NCBI RefSeq assembly: GCF_000730645.1
Contig: NZ_BBIU01000029.1
Span: forward strand, 1-64,000
DNA length: 64,000 bases
From: Pseudomonas parafulva NBRC 16636 = DSM 17004
GTDB taxonomy: Bacteria; Pseudomonadota; Gammaproteobacteria; Pseudomonadales; Pseudomonadaceae
Direction of reading: 5' to 3'
The position numbers were made by a program, and so were the translations under genes. This document shows, piece by piece, positions 44,970 to 54,143 of the stretch. Every line of letters begins with the position of its first letter. Within the stretch, counting starts at the first letter, position 1. Below the pieces are notes generated by a model. It was not told where the DNA came from. It ran no database searches and saw only the letters and a program-made list of their open reading frames with translations.

Positions 44970-45182
44970 GAATCACTCCGGAATAGTCTGGAATTCATCA
45001 GTACGAACCTGCAACACAACAGCAGAGCCTCAGGGACTCATAGGCGAGATAACAGGCACCGTCCAATAGATTTTTTTGGCCGCAGCCCCCTCGGGCTTTC
45101 ATTGTCCTTAACAATAAACACCAGATAAGCTGGCATTGTGCCTTATAGGCTACGATTCAAAGGTACTTCAACCGGAGTTTTC

Positions 45183-46958
45183 ATGGACAATCTAACGATC
45201 CTGCAAGATGAGCGCTTGCGCCTGGTTGAAGTGGACCGCCTTACTTCCGAGCTGGCGGGCGGCTCCGACCCGGTACTCAACAGCATAGTCAACATGCTGT
45301 GTGCCTACTTCGACGTGCCCACCGTACTGGTCAGCGTGGTAGACCGCGACTATCAGGTGTTCAAGGCCAAGATCGGCCTGGCGGATGACCGCACCCCCCG
45401 GGACGTGTCGATTTGTGCTCACGGGCTTTGGCAGGAGTCGGTGCTGGAAATCTGCGACACCTTGCAGGACGCCCGCACTGTGGATAACCCGCTGGTACAG
45501 GCCAGCCCGCATATTCGTTATTACGCAGGTGCCCCCTTGGTGATTCGCCCCGGGGTGAGCCTGGGTGGCCTTTGCATCATCGACCATGAGACCCGGCCGG
45601 CCTTGTGCGAGCGGGACCGCAACCTGCTCAGCAACGCCGCCAGGGTTGTGGTCGAGCGCTTGCAGTCGATCCACCAGCAGAACTTCTACGACCCCATGAC
45701 CGGCCTGCCCAACCGCCGCCGATTCGAAGCCGACTTCAAGGATGCGGCGGCGCTGACGGGCCAGGTGGCTATCTTCATCGAGCCGATATCGGCCGCCGGC
45801 ATGGACGGCCTGTTCAAGGCACTGGGTATCGAGTTCTTCACCAATTTCATGCTGGCGGTGAAAGAGGTACTGGTGGCGGCGCTACCGGAGGGTTGCCGCC
45901 TGTACCGGCCCAGCACCCTGGGCTTCATGACCGTGGTGGGTACCTGTGACGCGTCCGTGTTGGGCGCCCGGCTGGGTGAACTGGTGCGTTCCCTGAGCGG
46001 CCCGCTGCACAGCGGTAACGTGCCCGTTGTGCCGGACGTGGGCATCAGCGTGCTCGCACTGGGCGTGGATGTCGACCCGTCGCTGGACATTCTGCGGCTG
46101 ATGGCGAGCATGACGGACGCCGCGCGCAAGGCCGACCAGCGCTGGCTTGCCTACGACCCGGTGGTGGATGCCAGCCTGCGGCGCAACACCGCCATTCTCA
46201 ACGCCCTGGAAGCGGCACTTGCCGCGCCAGATCAGCTCAGCCTGGTGTACCAGCCGCGCATGGACCTCAACAGCAACCGCTGCGTGGCGGTGGAGGCGCT
46301 GTTGCGCTGGGTGCACCCAACCCTGGGCCAGATCAGCCCGGCAGAGTTCATTCCGCTGGCAGAAACCACGGCGTCCATCCGCGGTATTACGCGCTGGGTC
46401 ATCAGGCAGGTGTGCCAACAGATCGCTGACTGGCGGGCCCACCAGATCACCCTGCAGGTGTCGCTCAACATCTCGGCGCTCGATCTCGGTGACGGGCAAT
46501 TGTATGACGACCTGAACAAGGCGCTGGCTGAATATGACGTCAGCCCTGCGCAGGTCGAGCTGGAGTTCACCGAAAGCGCATTGGTCACCGACTTCGACAC
46601 GGTGCATGAGCAGCTTCAGCGTTTCCGCGCCCTGGGCGTCGCGATCGGCATCGATGACTTCGGCAGCGGTTACAGCAACTGGATCTACCTGCGCAAAATC
46701 CCCGCCACCAGCGTAAAGCTCGACCGCTCCCTGCTGGTGGAACTGCAACCGGGCGGCAATGACTGGCACATCGTACGTGGCCTGGTCAGCCTGTTGCGAG
46801 ACCTGCGCCTGACCGTGGTTGCCGAAGGCGTAGAGACCGACCTGCATCACCATGTATTACGTGGATGGGGCTGCGATCAGGGGCAGGGCTATTATTACGC
46901 CAGGCCCATGCCGGCAGCGGACCTTGCCGCGTGGTTACAGCAGGGGCGGCAAACCTGA
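45183..46958 (+). CDS. GAF - degenerate GGDEF - EAL protein (c-di-GMP phosphodiesterase)
   Basis: The protein is 591 residues from ATG at 45183, with GGAG upstream. A GAF domain (about 25-165, ending LGGLCIIDHETRP) is followed by a GGDEF-like fold that begins YDPMTGLPNRRRFEADF. Its active loop reads RPSTLGFMTV where GG(D/E)EF should be, so it cannot make c-di-GMP. The EAL domain is intact: AVEALLRWVHPTLGQI, IDDFGSGYSNW and VVAEGVET. It should hydrolyse c-di-GMP, tuned by the GAF input. It lies between a hybrid kinase gene and a BdlA-like receptor gene. Confidence 0.92.
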   Translation: MDNLTILQDERLRLVEVDRLTSELAGGSDPVLNSIVNMLCAYFDVPTVLVSVVDRDYQVFKAKIGLADDRTPRDVSICAHGLWQESVLEICDTLQDARTVDNPLVQASPHIRYYAGAPLVIRPGVSLGGLCIIDHETRPALCERDRNLLSNAARVVVERLQSIHQQNFYDPMTGLPNRRRFEADFKDAAALTGQVAIFIEPISAAGMDGLFKALGIEFFTNFMLAVKEVLVAALPEGCRLYRPSTLGFMTVVGTCDASVLGARLGELVRSLSGPLHSGNVPVVPDVGISVLALGVDVDPSLDILRLMASMTDAARKADQRWLAYDPVVDASLRRNTAILNALEAALAAPDQLSLVYQPRMDLNSNRCVAVEALLRWVHPTLGQISPAEFIPLAETTASIRGITRWVIRQVCQQIADWRAHQITLQVSLNISALDLGDGQLYDDLNKALAEYDVSPAQVELEFTESALVTDFDTVHEQLQRFRALGVAIGIDDFGSGYSNWIYLRKIPATSVKLDRSLLVELQPGGNDWHIVRGLVSLLRDLRLTVVAEGVETDLHHHVLRGWGCDQGQGYYYARPMPAADLAAWLQQGRQT

Positions 46959-47034
46959 GGCTTGTTCCCAGTGTCCTACCATTACCGGGGCTGTTCAGGC
47001 CCGAGAGTTGCTGCCCAACAATGCGAGGTGTTCC

Positions 47035-48363
47035 ATGTTCAACCAACGGCTTAAGGAAGAGGTCGAGGCGCTCAGGCAGGAACTGTCCAGGCTGCGCGCT
47101 GCAGAACAGAGCAGGTCCAGCGAGATGCTTGAAATCACCGTGGACCGGGGCATGCAGATCACCGCAGTCAATGAACGCTTTGCACAGTTCATCGGCATCG
47201 ACGCCTCGCGGCTGGTAGGCAGTTCACTGGGTACGCTGGCGCCCAGCTACGTCAAGGAGCTGCCGTGTTACAGGAACTTCCAGGCGGCGATTGCCAAAGG
47301 TACCGGTGTAAGCGACGCCTACCGTTACTTTGCCGCCGATGGCCGCATGGTGTGGATGCGTGCAGCCTGGTGCCCTGTGAAGTCGCCCACAGGTGAAGTC
47401 ACGCACATGTCTGCCTACGGCATTGACGTCACGGCTGGCATCGACCAGGCCCGCGAGAATGAAGAGCTGATCAAGGCGCTGTCCCGCTCGACGGCGGTGA
47501 TCGAGTTCAAGCTCGACGGCACTATCCTCACGGCCAACGAGAACTTCCTCAACACCGTGCATTACACCCTGGCGGAAATCGTCGGCAAGCACCACAGCCT
47601 GTTCTGCGACCCGGTCTACACCAGGTCTGCGGAGTATCAGCAGTTGTGGGCCAGCCTTAATGACGGCCGCTTCGTTGCCGAGCGGTTCAAGCGGCTTGAC
47701 AAGCACGGGCGTGAGCTGTGGCTGGAGGCGTCGTACAACCCGGTGCGCGACACCCGGGGGCAGCTGTACAAGATCGTGAAGTTTGCCGTGGATATCACCG
47801 AGCAGGTGGAACACGAGCAGCAGGTCAACTCGGCGGCAGACGTTGCCTACGAGATTTCCCGGCAAACCGACAGCTCCGCCCAGCGCGGCGCCGAGGCTGT
47901 GCGCGATACGGTCGACACCATGAACCGCATCGTCACCCAGGTTACCAGCGTGTCCACGGGCGTCGAGGCGCTGGGGCACCAGTCGCACCTGATCACATCC
48001 ATCGTTTCCACCATCGGTGGCATTGCCCAGCAAACCAACCTGCTGGCGCTTAACGCCGCTATCGAAGCGGCACGTGCCGGCGACCAGGGCCGTGGGTTCG
48101 CGGTGGTGGCGGACGAAGTGCGCAAGCTGGCTGGCCGCACCAGCGCCGCTACCCAGGAAATCGTCGAAGTGGTGCAGAAGAACAACGCCTTGGTGGAAGA
48201 GGCGGTGGTCAGCATGGGGGAGAGCCGAAAACAGGCAGAAATTGGCCTGAGCCTGGCCCAGCAGGCTGGCAGCGTGATCAGCGAGATCCAGTCCGGGGCG
48301 CAGCAGGTGGTGACGGCGGTGGGGCAGTTTTCTTCGAAGTTGGTGGCGGATGGGCCGCGTTGA
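47035..48363 (+). CDS. Soluble PAS-PAS chemoreceptor, BdlA-like
   Basis: This 442-residue protein has a short N-terminal coiled coil, two PAS domains (about 30-145 and 150-270) and an MCP signalling domain with the hairpin tip GGIAQQTNLLALNAAIEAARAG. No membrane helix is present. This matches the plan of P. aeruginosa BdlA, which links c-di-GMP and nutrient cues to biofilm dispersal. The MCP part after the tip is short, and there is no CheB/CheR tether. GAGGTG precedes the ATG. Its place 76 bp after an EAL gene on the same strand supports a role in c-di-GMP-linked behaviour. Confidence 0.88.
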   Translation: MFNQRLKEEVEALRQELSRLRAAEQSRSSEMLEITVDRGMQITAVNERFAQFIGIDASRLVGSSLGTLAPSYVKELPCYRNFQAAIAKGTGVSDAYRYFAADGRMVWMRAAWCPVKSPTGEVTHMSAYGIDVTAGIDQARENEELIKALSRSTAVIEFKLDGTILTANENFLNTVHYTLAEIVGKHHSLFCDPVYTRSAEYQQLWASLNDGRFVAERFKRLDKHGRELWLEASYNPVRDTRGQLYKIVKFAVDITEQVEHEQQVNSAADVAYEISRQTDSSAQRGAEAVRDTVDTMNRIVTQVTSVSTGVEALGHQSHLITSIVSTIGGIAQQTNLLALNAAIEAARAGDQGRGFAVVADEVRKLAGRTSAATQEIVEVVQKNNALVEEAVVSMGESRKQAEIGLSLAQQAGSVISEIQSGAQQVVTAVGQFSSKLVADGPR

Positions 48364-48477
48364 GGGTTTGAGGGCAGACGACACATCGTGTGTCAGTGCG
48401 CATTTGACCCAGTCTGCTTGACTTGTGCAGAATCCAGCCTCATTTTCAAAACACCACCATCTTCGACAGGAGGCCGT

Positions 48478-48960
48478 ATGGAGTACCGCACTGCAAACGA
48501 CGTCCTGCATGCCCACTGGGACGGGCGGTTGCCTGTTAACCCCCTCGCTATTGCTCACGCGATGGGCATCGAGGTTAAACCGTTGAATCCTTTTGACCAG
48601 GCCAACTGGCGGCCCAACGAGAGTGGTCATTACTCCTACCGCGACGGCAATCCTCTCATCACCTACAACCTCGGCGACGCGCCAGTTCGCCAGCGCTTCA
48701 CCATTGCTCACGAAATCGGCCATCACGTTCACGGTGATCTGGATGCCCCTCGTGATACCACCGAGCAATTCAGTGCCAGGGCGCGTGACCCCAAGGAGGT
48801 TGCCGCCAACAGATTTGCTGCCGCCTTGTTAATGCCAGCAGCGCTGGTCAAGCACATGATCCTCGAGCAGCGAGTGACGGACCTCACCCGTTTGGCCAAA
48901 GCCTTTGGGGTCTCCACCGCTGCAATGGAATTCAGGCTGAAGGCCATCGGGTTTCTATGA
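48478..48960 (+). CDS. ImmA/IrrE-family metallopeptidase
   Basis: This 160-residue protein has the zinc motif HEIGHH (79-84) and the family's following stretch KEVAANRFAAALLMP, where Glu107 is the third ligand. ImmA cleaves an XRE repressor in ICEBs1; relatives serve toxin-antitoxin or stress roles. No HTH domain is fused and no XRE gene is next to it, unlike most such pairs. GGAGG lies six bases before ATG. Its end overlaps the start of a small membrane-protein gene by ATGA, so the two work together. Confidence 0.88.
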   Translation: MEYRTANDVLHAHWDGRLPVNPLAIAHAMGIEVKPLNPFDQANWRPNESGHYSYRDGNPLITYNLGDAPVRQRFTIAHEIGHHVHGDLDAPRDTTEQFSARARDPKEVAANRFAAALLMPAALVKHMILEQRVTDLTRLAKAFGVSTAAMEFRLKAIGFL

Positions 48961-49373
48961 CCAGCACCAGTGACGATCTGTCCCTTGGCGAAGCGGACAA
49001 TGCAGGGATTGTCAGTGACTACCTGAGGCGAGAGTCTTGGCGTTTTAGATGGGAGAAGCGCCTGACCACCGTGACGGTGGTACTTGTGATCATTTTCTAC
49101 GTAGCGCTGCTTGGTTTTGTGTTTCTGGGCAACATTCGCATCAGCCTGGGCAGTTGGTATCTCTTCACATCGATACGGCCCCACGCCACAGGTGATGTCC
49201 CTATCATCGTAGCGCTATCGACCGTTCCCACCTTGCTTTTGATCGCCCTGCTTCGTTATTTCCATCATCGACCCAAGCCCGAGCAGGATGATGCCCAGGC
49301 TCCGCTGCCAATCAGCGTCGAAGCAGCCAGAGAGATCATCAAGGCTACCACCGATGCCATGAAGGCTCCTTAA
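48957..49373 (+). CDS. Small membrane protein coupled to the ImmA/IrrE gene
   Basis: This 138-residue protein has two membrane helices (about residues 38-60 and 82-102), a charged N-terminus with EADNAGIVSDYLRRESWRFRWEKR and an acidic, helical C-terminal tail. The family is unknown. The ATGA overlap with the metallopeptidase gene makes it a likely partner: substrate, inhibitor or membrane anchor. Its stop overlaps by 4 nt with the stop of the convergent permease gene, showing the pair was fitted tightly against that operon. Confidence 0.72.
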   Translation: MTSTSDDLSLGEADNAGIVSDYLRRESWRFRWEKRLTTVTVVLVIIFYVALLGFVFLGNIRISLGSWYLFTSIRPHATGDVPIIVALSTVPTLLLIALLRYFHHRPKPEQDDAQAPLPISVEAAREIIKATTDAMKAP

Positions 49374-50179
49374 CGCTGATACGCCTTCCCGTAATGCCCC
49401 TCCAACCGCGCCTGCACCAGTTCCAACACAATCGACAGCACCCAGTAGATCACCGCCGCCGTGGTCAGCATTTCCAGGTAGCGGTAGCTGGAGCGGCCGT
49501 AGGACTGGGCAAGGAACATGACTTCCCATACCCCCATCACCGAGATCAGCGACGAATCCTTCAGCATCGAGATGAACTGGTTGGCCGTGGGCGGGATGAT
49601 CACGCGCATGGCTTGGGGCAGCACGATGCTGCTGAAGATTTGCGGCGGGCGCATGCCCAGGGCCAGTGCGGCCTCACGCTGGCCCCGGGCCACGCCCAGA
49701 ATGCCGGCGCGGAAGATTTCGCTGAGGTAGGCGCCGTAGTTCAGCGACAGGGCGATGATGCCGGCACTGATGGCGCCTGGCACCAGCCCCACCTGGGGCA
49801 GGCCCAGGTAGATGAGCAGGATCTGGATCAGCAGCGGCGTACCGCGGAATCACGAGGTATAGAAGCTGGCCACGCCCACCAGCACCGCGCTGCCCGACAG
49901 CCTGGCCAGGGCCGCAGCAAAGCCCAGCAGCACCGACACCACCATCGAGCACAGGCACAGGAACAGCGTCAGTGCCGCCCCTTGCAGAAACCCGTTTGGC
50001 CCAAGCGTGAAGCCCGCCAGGTTGGGAAACTTCTCCACAATGATCGAGAACTTCAGGTCAAAGCTGAGAAAGAACCCGATAAACAGCGCGAACATCGCCA
50101 GCCAGGTCAGCAGCAACCGGGTTTTGAAGCCCAGCAGACGGGGGGCCGTGGGTTTGGGGGCGGAAGGGAAGGTACTCAT
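49370..50179 (-). pseudogene. Amino-acid-type ABC transporter permease with one in-frame TGA
   Basis: The reading frame would encode 269 residues of a His/Glu/Arg-type permease (start MSTFPSAPKPTAPRL at 50179). Codon 110 (minus strand 49852-49850) is TGA, splitting it after GVASFYTS; the next in-frame residues FRGTPLLIQILLIYLG continue the family's conserved stretch without a shift. The missing residue is aromatic in relatives, and TGG to TGA is a single change. The EAA-loop region and the remaining helices are intact downstream. Either the gene is inactivated, the stop is read through, or this is a sequencing error. It overlaps the binding-protein gene by ATGA. No ATPase gene follows. Confidence 0.85.
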
Positions 50180-50997
50180 TTGCTGATATCGGCGCCGATC
50201 CATTTCTGCGACAGCTTGCTCAGGGTGCCATCCGCTTTCAGCTCGGCGAATACCTGGCGTACCTTGGCATCCCACTCGGTGTCGCCTTTTTCGATGGCTA
50301 CGGCGTTCGGCTCTTCATAAAGCGGCGCACCGGCCAGCTTGAAGCGCTTGTCCTGGTTCAGGCGCGGTTGTGCGGTTACCAGGTTGGTGAGGATGGCATC
50401 CAGGCGCACGCCGGCACCCAGCCCCAGGTCCTGGAAGGCGACGTTGTCGGTGTCGTAGGGCGCGATCTGCACGAAGTCGAACGGGTATTCGATCTTGCGC
50501 CCCTCGTCACCTTCAATCACCAGGTTCTTGTTCAGGTAGCTTTCATAGCTGGAGGCGCTGGTCAGGCCTACCTTGCGCCCGTCCAGGTCCTTGGCGCCGT
50601 GAATGCGATCGTCCTTGGCGTTGACCACGATCACCGCAGGCGATGCGTAGTATTCAACCGGGAAGTCGAACACCTCGGCGCGGGCCTTGCTCGGGGTCAT
50701 GGAGCAGATACAGATGTCGTAGCGGCCGCTCCAGCGCCCTGCGGCGATCACGTCCCAGGACGGGGTTTCGAGGCGCAGTTTCACGCCCAGCTTGGCGGCC
50801 ACGGCCTTGGCCACATCCACGTCGAAGCCATCCAGCTGGTTCTGGTCGTTCAGGAAGGAAAACGGCGGGTAGCTCTCCATCAGCACATTGACCAGTTCCT
50901 TGCGCGATTCGACTCGCTCCAGCGTGGCACCGGCAAAAGCCTGGGAGGCGGTGGCAAGCAGCACGAGGCCCGCGCCGAGCAATGCAGAAAATCGCAT
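50176..50997 (-). CDS. Amino-acid-type ABC transporter substrate-binding protein
   Basis: This 273-residue periplasmic protein has a signal peptide (MRFSALLGAGLVLLATASQAFA) and the family-3 binding-protein fold (PPFSFLNDQNQLDGFDVDVA, followed by ICSMTPSKARAEVFDF). ATG at 50997 is preferred to 51003 because AGG lies seven bases before it. The ligand is probably an amino acid or related amine. A divergent homocysteine S-methyltransferase gene suggests a methylated sulfur compound such as S-methylmethionine, by context only. Its own permease is broken by a TGA. Confidence 0.88.
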   Translation of the reverse strand: MRFSALLGAGLVLLATASQAFAGATLERVESRKELVNVLMESYPPFSFLNDQNQLDGFDVDVAKAVAAKLGVKLRLETPSWDVIAAGRWSGRYDICICSMTPSKARAEVFDFPVEYYASPAVIVVNAKDDRIHGAKDLDGRKVGLTSASSYESYLNKNLVIEGDEGRKIEYPFDFVQIAPYDTDNVAFQDLGLGAGVRLDAILTNLVTAQPRLNQDKRFKLAGAPLYEEPNAVAIEKGDTEWDAKVRQVFAELKADGTLSKLSQKWIGADISK

Positions 50998-51064
50998 GTT
51001 CATACCTGAAAAGTTGGCCAAAAAAGGGATTGGGTATTTAATAGTTATATATGTGGTCAACATA

Positions 51065-51079
51065 ATGAATTTTATTCAT
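51065..51079. promoter_or_regulatory. Perfect palindrome in the ABC transporter / methyltransferase divergent gap
   Basis: ATGAAT-TTT-ATTCAT is a perfect inverted repeat in an AT-rich 103-bp gap between two divergent genes. It may be an operator controlling both. No regulator gene is adjacent. Confidence 0.45.
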
Positions 51080-51100
51080 AAGCACCTTTAGAGTAGTTAT

Positions 51101-52000
51101 ATGAAACAGCGAGCGATGGTGATTCTTGACGGTGGCATGGGCCGTGAACTGCAACGCAGCGGGGCGCCGTTCCGCCAGCCCGAGTGGTCGGCACTGGCCC
51201 TGAGCGAAGCGCCGGAGGCCGTGGTGGGTGTGCATGCGGCGTTCATTGCTGCAGGTGCCCAGGTGATCACCAGTAACAGCTACGCGGTGGTGCCTTTCCA
51301 TATTGGCGAAGCGCGCTTCGCTGAAGAGGGGCGCCAGCTCGCCAATATTGCCGGACAACTGGCCCGTCACGCCGCCGACAGCGGTGCGCACCCGGTGAAG
51401 GTGGCAGGCTCCTTGCCACCGCTGTTCGGCTCCTACCGCCCCGACCTGTTCCAGCCTGAGCGCGTGGCCGAGGTGCTGCTGCCACTGCTGCAAGGCCTGT
51501 CACCCCATGTGGACCTGTGGCTGGCAGAAACCCAAAGCGCCATTGCCGAAGTGCGGGCCATTCATCAGCACCTGCCTGCAGACGGCCGCCCGTTCTGGGT
51601 GTCGTTCACCTTGCAGGACGAAGACGTGGACGCCGTGCCACGCTTGCGCTCAGGTGAACCGGTAGCCGATGCCATCGAGGCCGTGGTTGCCCTCGGTGCT
51701 GCGGCGGTGCTGTTCAACTGCAGCCAGCCCGAAGTGATTGGCGCTGCAATCGATGTGGCCCGCCAGGTGATCGAACAGCACGGGGCCGAGGTGGCAATAG
51801 GGGCGTACGCCAACGCCTTCCCGCCGCAGCCGAAGGAGGCCACGGCCAATGATGGCCTGGATGAACTGCGTGAAGACCTCGACCCACCGGGCTACCTGGC
51901 CTGGGCCACCGACTGGCGCGAGCGGGGCGCCAGCATGGTAGGGGGCTGCTGCGGCATCGGCCCGGAACACATTGCCGCGCTCAAACGCGACCTGGGCTGA
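51101..52000 (+). CDS. mmuM: Homocysteine S-methyltransferase family protein (MmuM-like)
   Basis: This 299-residue zinc-dependent methyltransferase has zinc-binding Cys in LFNCSQPE and in VGGCCGIGPEHI, with the barrel start VILDGGMGRELQRSG. Such enzymes make methionine from homocysteine using S-methylmethionine or related methyl donors such as dimethyl compounds. The divergent ABC binding protein may import the donor, and the next gene on this strand is a BetT-type transporter for quaternary amines. Confidence 0.88.
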   Translation: MKQRAMVILDGGMGRELQRSGAPFRQPEWSALALSEAPEAVVGVHAAFIAAGAQVITSNSYAVVPFHIGEARFAEEGRQLANIAGQLARHAADSGAHPVKVAGSLPPLFGSYRPDLFQPERVAEVLLPLLQGLSPHVDLWLAETQSAIAEVRAIHQHLPADGRPFWVSFTLQDEDVDAVPRLRSGEPVADAIEAVVALGAAAVLFNCSQPEVIGAAIDVARQVIEQHGAEVAIGAYANAFPPQPKEATANDGLDELREDLDPPGYLAWATDWRERGASMVGGCCGIGPEHIAALKRDLG

Positions 52001-52164
52001 CCTGCTGGCGAATGCCTGGCGGTAAAACACAGCGGTTAAGTTTGGGAAATGCCGGAACTGACGGTAAGGTTTCAGCATCTCTCATTCATCACGCGCCGAG
52101 GGTGGTCGTGTCCTGACCACCCATTCACGATGCGCAGCGCTGAACGCCAGGAGTAATACTGCCT

Positions 52165-54138
52165 ATGACTGCAGAGCAAAAACGCAGGAGCACCATCAAC
52201 CCGCCCGTCTTCTTCACCAGTGCCATACTCGTATTGTTGCTGGTGCTGTATGCCACCGTTTTCCAGGAACACGCCCAGCGCGTATTCGAACATGTCCAGC
52301 AATGGATCATCACCAACGCCAGCTGGTTCTACATCCTCACTGTGGCGCTGGTACTGATCAGCGTGGTGTTCCTGGCGGTCAGCCGTTATGGCGACATCAA
52401 GCTGGGGCCGGACCACAGCGAGCCGGATTACCCCAACAAAAGCTGGTTCGCCATGCTGTTCTCCGCAGGCATGGGCATCGGCCTGATGTTCTTCGGCGTT
52501 GCAGAGCCGGTGATGCACTTCATCAACCCGCCGGTGGGTGAGCCCAACACCATCGCGGCAGCGCGCGAAGCGATGAACATCACGTTCTTCCACTGGGGCC
52601 TGCATGCCTGGGCCATCTACGCCATCGTGGCGCTGATCCTGGCCTACTTCAGCTTCCGCAACGGGCTGCCGCTGACCCTGCGTTCGGCGCTGTACCCGTT
52701 GATTGGCGAGCGTATCTACGGCCCCATTGGGCATGCGGTGGACATTTTTGCCATTCTGGGCACGGTGTTTGGCGTCGCCACTTCGCTAGGCTACGGCGTG
52801 CTGCAGATCAACAGCGGCCTGCACCAGCTGTTCGGTTTGCCCATCAGCACCACCATTCAGGTCATTCTGATTGCTGTCACCTGTACCCTTGCCACCCTGT
52901 CGGTGGCCAGTGGGCTGGATAAAGGCATCCGTATCCTCTCCGAGCTCAACCTGGGCCTGGCGGTGATCTTGATGCTGTTCGTGCTGATTGTGGGCCCGAC
53001 CGTGTTCCTGTTGCAGGCCTACGTACAGAACACGGGCGCGTACCTGTCCGACATCGTCAATAAAACCTTCAACCTGTTTGCCTACGAACCCACCGACTGG
53101 ATCGGTGGCTGGACGTTGCTGTACTGGGGCTGGTGGCTGTCCTGGTCGCCCTTCGTCGGGCTGTTCATCGCGCGTATTTCCCGCGGCCGCACCATTCGCG
53201 AGTTCGTCTGCGGCGTGTTGTTCGTACCGGCCGGCTTCACCCTGCTGTGGATGACCGTGTTCGGCGATACCGCCATTCACATGATCCTACACGGCGGCAT
53301 CAAGGACCTGGCGACGGTCGTCGACCAGGACAGTTCGCTGGCGCTCTTCGCATTCCTTGAGCACTTCCCGTGGTCAACGGCCGTGTCGATGCTGGCGGTG
53401 CTGATGGTGGTGGTGTTCTTCGTGACCTCTGCCGACTCCGGGGCACTGGTGGTCGACATGCTCGCCTCGTCGGGCAAAGGCCATTCGCCCCTGTGGCAGC
53501 GGGTGTTCTGGTCGGTCACCATGGGCGCCGTGGCCATCGCCCTGTTGCTGGCCAACGGCCTCAAAGCGCTGCAGGCGGCCACTATCGCCAGCGCCTTGCC
53601 GTTTGCGGTCATTCTGCTGGTGGCGATGTGGGGGCTGTTCAAGGCGCTTGGGCTGGATGCCACCCGGCGCGGCCTGCGCACCCAGGCCCTGCCAGGCCAG
53701 CGCCAGCACCGGCAGAATCACGGCGGCTGGCAGCGGCGCCTGCGCAACATTGCCATGATGCCGCGCCGGGCTCACGTGACCCGCTTCATCAACGATGTGG
53801 TGAAACCCGCCTGTGAGGAAGTGGCCCAGGAACTGCGCAAGCAGGGTTACGACGTCACGGTAGATGAGCGCGACGACGGCCGTGTCACCCTGGAGTTGTC
53901 CCATGCGGGTGAAGGCCGCTTCAAATACGAAGTTCGCCCCCGCGCGTTTAATACCCCCAGTTTTGTCATCCGCGAGTCGGACGACAACAACGATGCACGC
54001 AAGTACTTCCGCGCCGAGGTGTACCTGCGTGAAGGTGGCCAGGACTACGACGTCATGGGCTGGAGCCGTGAGGATGTGATCGGCGATATCCTTGACCAGT
54101 ACGAGCGCCACCTGCACTACCTGCACGTGGTCAGCTGA
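52165..54138 (+). CDS. betT: BCCT-family choline transporter, BetT-type
   Basis: This 657-residue transporter has 12 membrane helices and the BCCT Trp-rich signature GWWLSWSPFVGLFIARISRG. A Gly-rich first substrate segment (AGMGIGLMFFGVAEP) is also present. A soluble C-terminal tail of about 150 residues (from MMPRRAHVTRFINDVV) is typical of osmosensing BetT proteins. It takes up choline, the precursor of glycine betaine. No betAB genes are adjacent. Substrate within the choline/betaine/carnitine range is the main doubt. Confidence 0.9.
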   Translation: MTAEQKRRSTINPPVFFTSAILVLLLVLYATVFQEHAQRVFEHVQQWIITNASWFYILTVALVLISVVFLAVSRYGDIKLGPDHSEPDYPNKSWFAMLFSAGMGIGLMFFGVAEPVMHFINPPVGEPNTIAAAREAMNITFFHWGLHAWAIYAIVALILAYFSFRNGLPLTLRSALYPLIGERIYGPIGHAVDIFAILGTVFGVATSLGYGVLQINSGLHQLFGLPISTTIQVILIAVTCTLATLSVASGLDKGIRILSELNLGLAVILMLFVLIVGPTVFLLQAYVQNTGAYLSDIVNKTFNLFAYEPTDWIGGWTLLYWGWWLSWSPFVGLFIARISRGRTIREFVCGVLFVPAGFTLLWMTVFGDTAIHMILHGGIKDLATVVDQDSSLALFAFLEHFPWSTAVSMLAVLMVVVFFVTSADSGALVVDMLASSGKGHSPLWQRVFWSVTMGAVAIALLLANGLKALQAATIASALPFAVILLVAMWGLFKALGLDATRRGLRTQALPGQRQHRQNHGGWQRRLRNIAMMPRRAHVTRFINDVVKPACEEVAQELRKQGYDVTVDERDDGRVTLELSHAGEGRFKYEVRPRAFNTPSFVIRESDDNNDARKYFRAEVYLREGGQDYDVMGWSREDVIGDILDQYERHLHYLHVVS

Positions 54139-54143
54139 GCCCT

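Noticed and set aside
45714..46170. Active diguanylate cyclase in the GAF-EAL protein
   Set aside because: The fold begins like GGDEF, but the catalytic loop is RPSTLGFM, so no c-di-GMP synthesis is expected.
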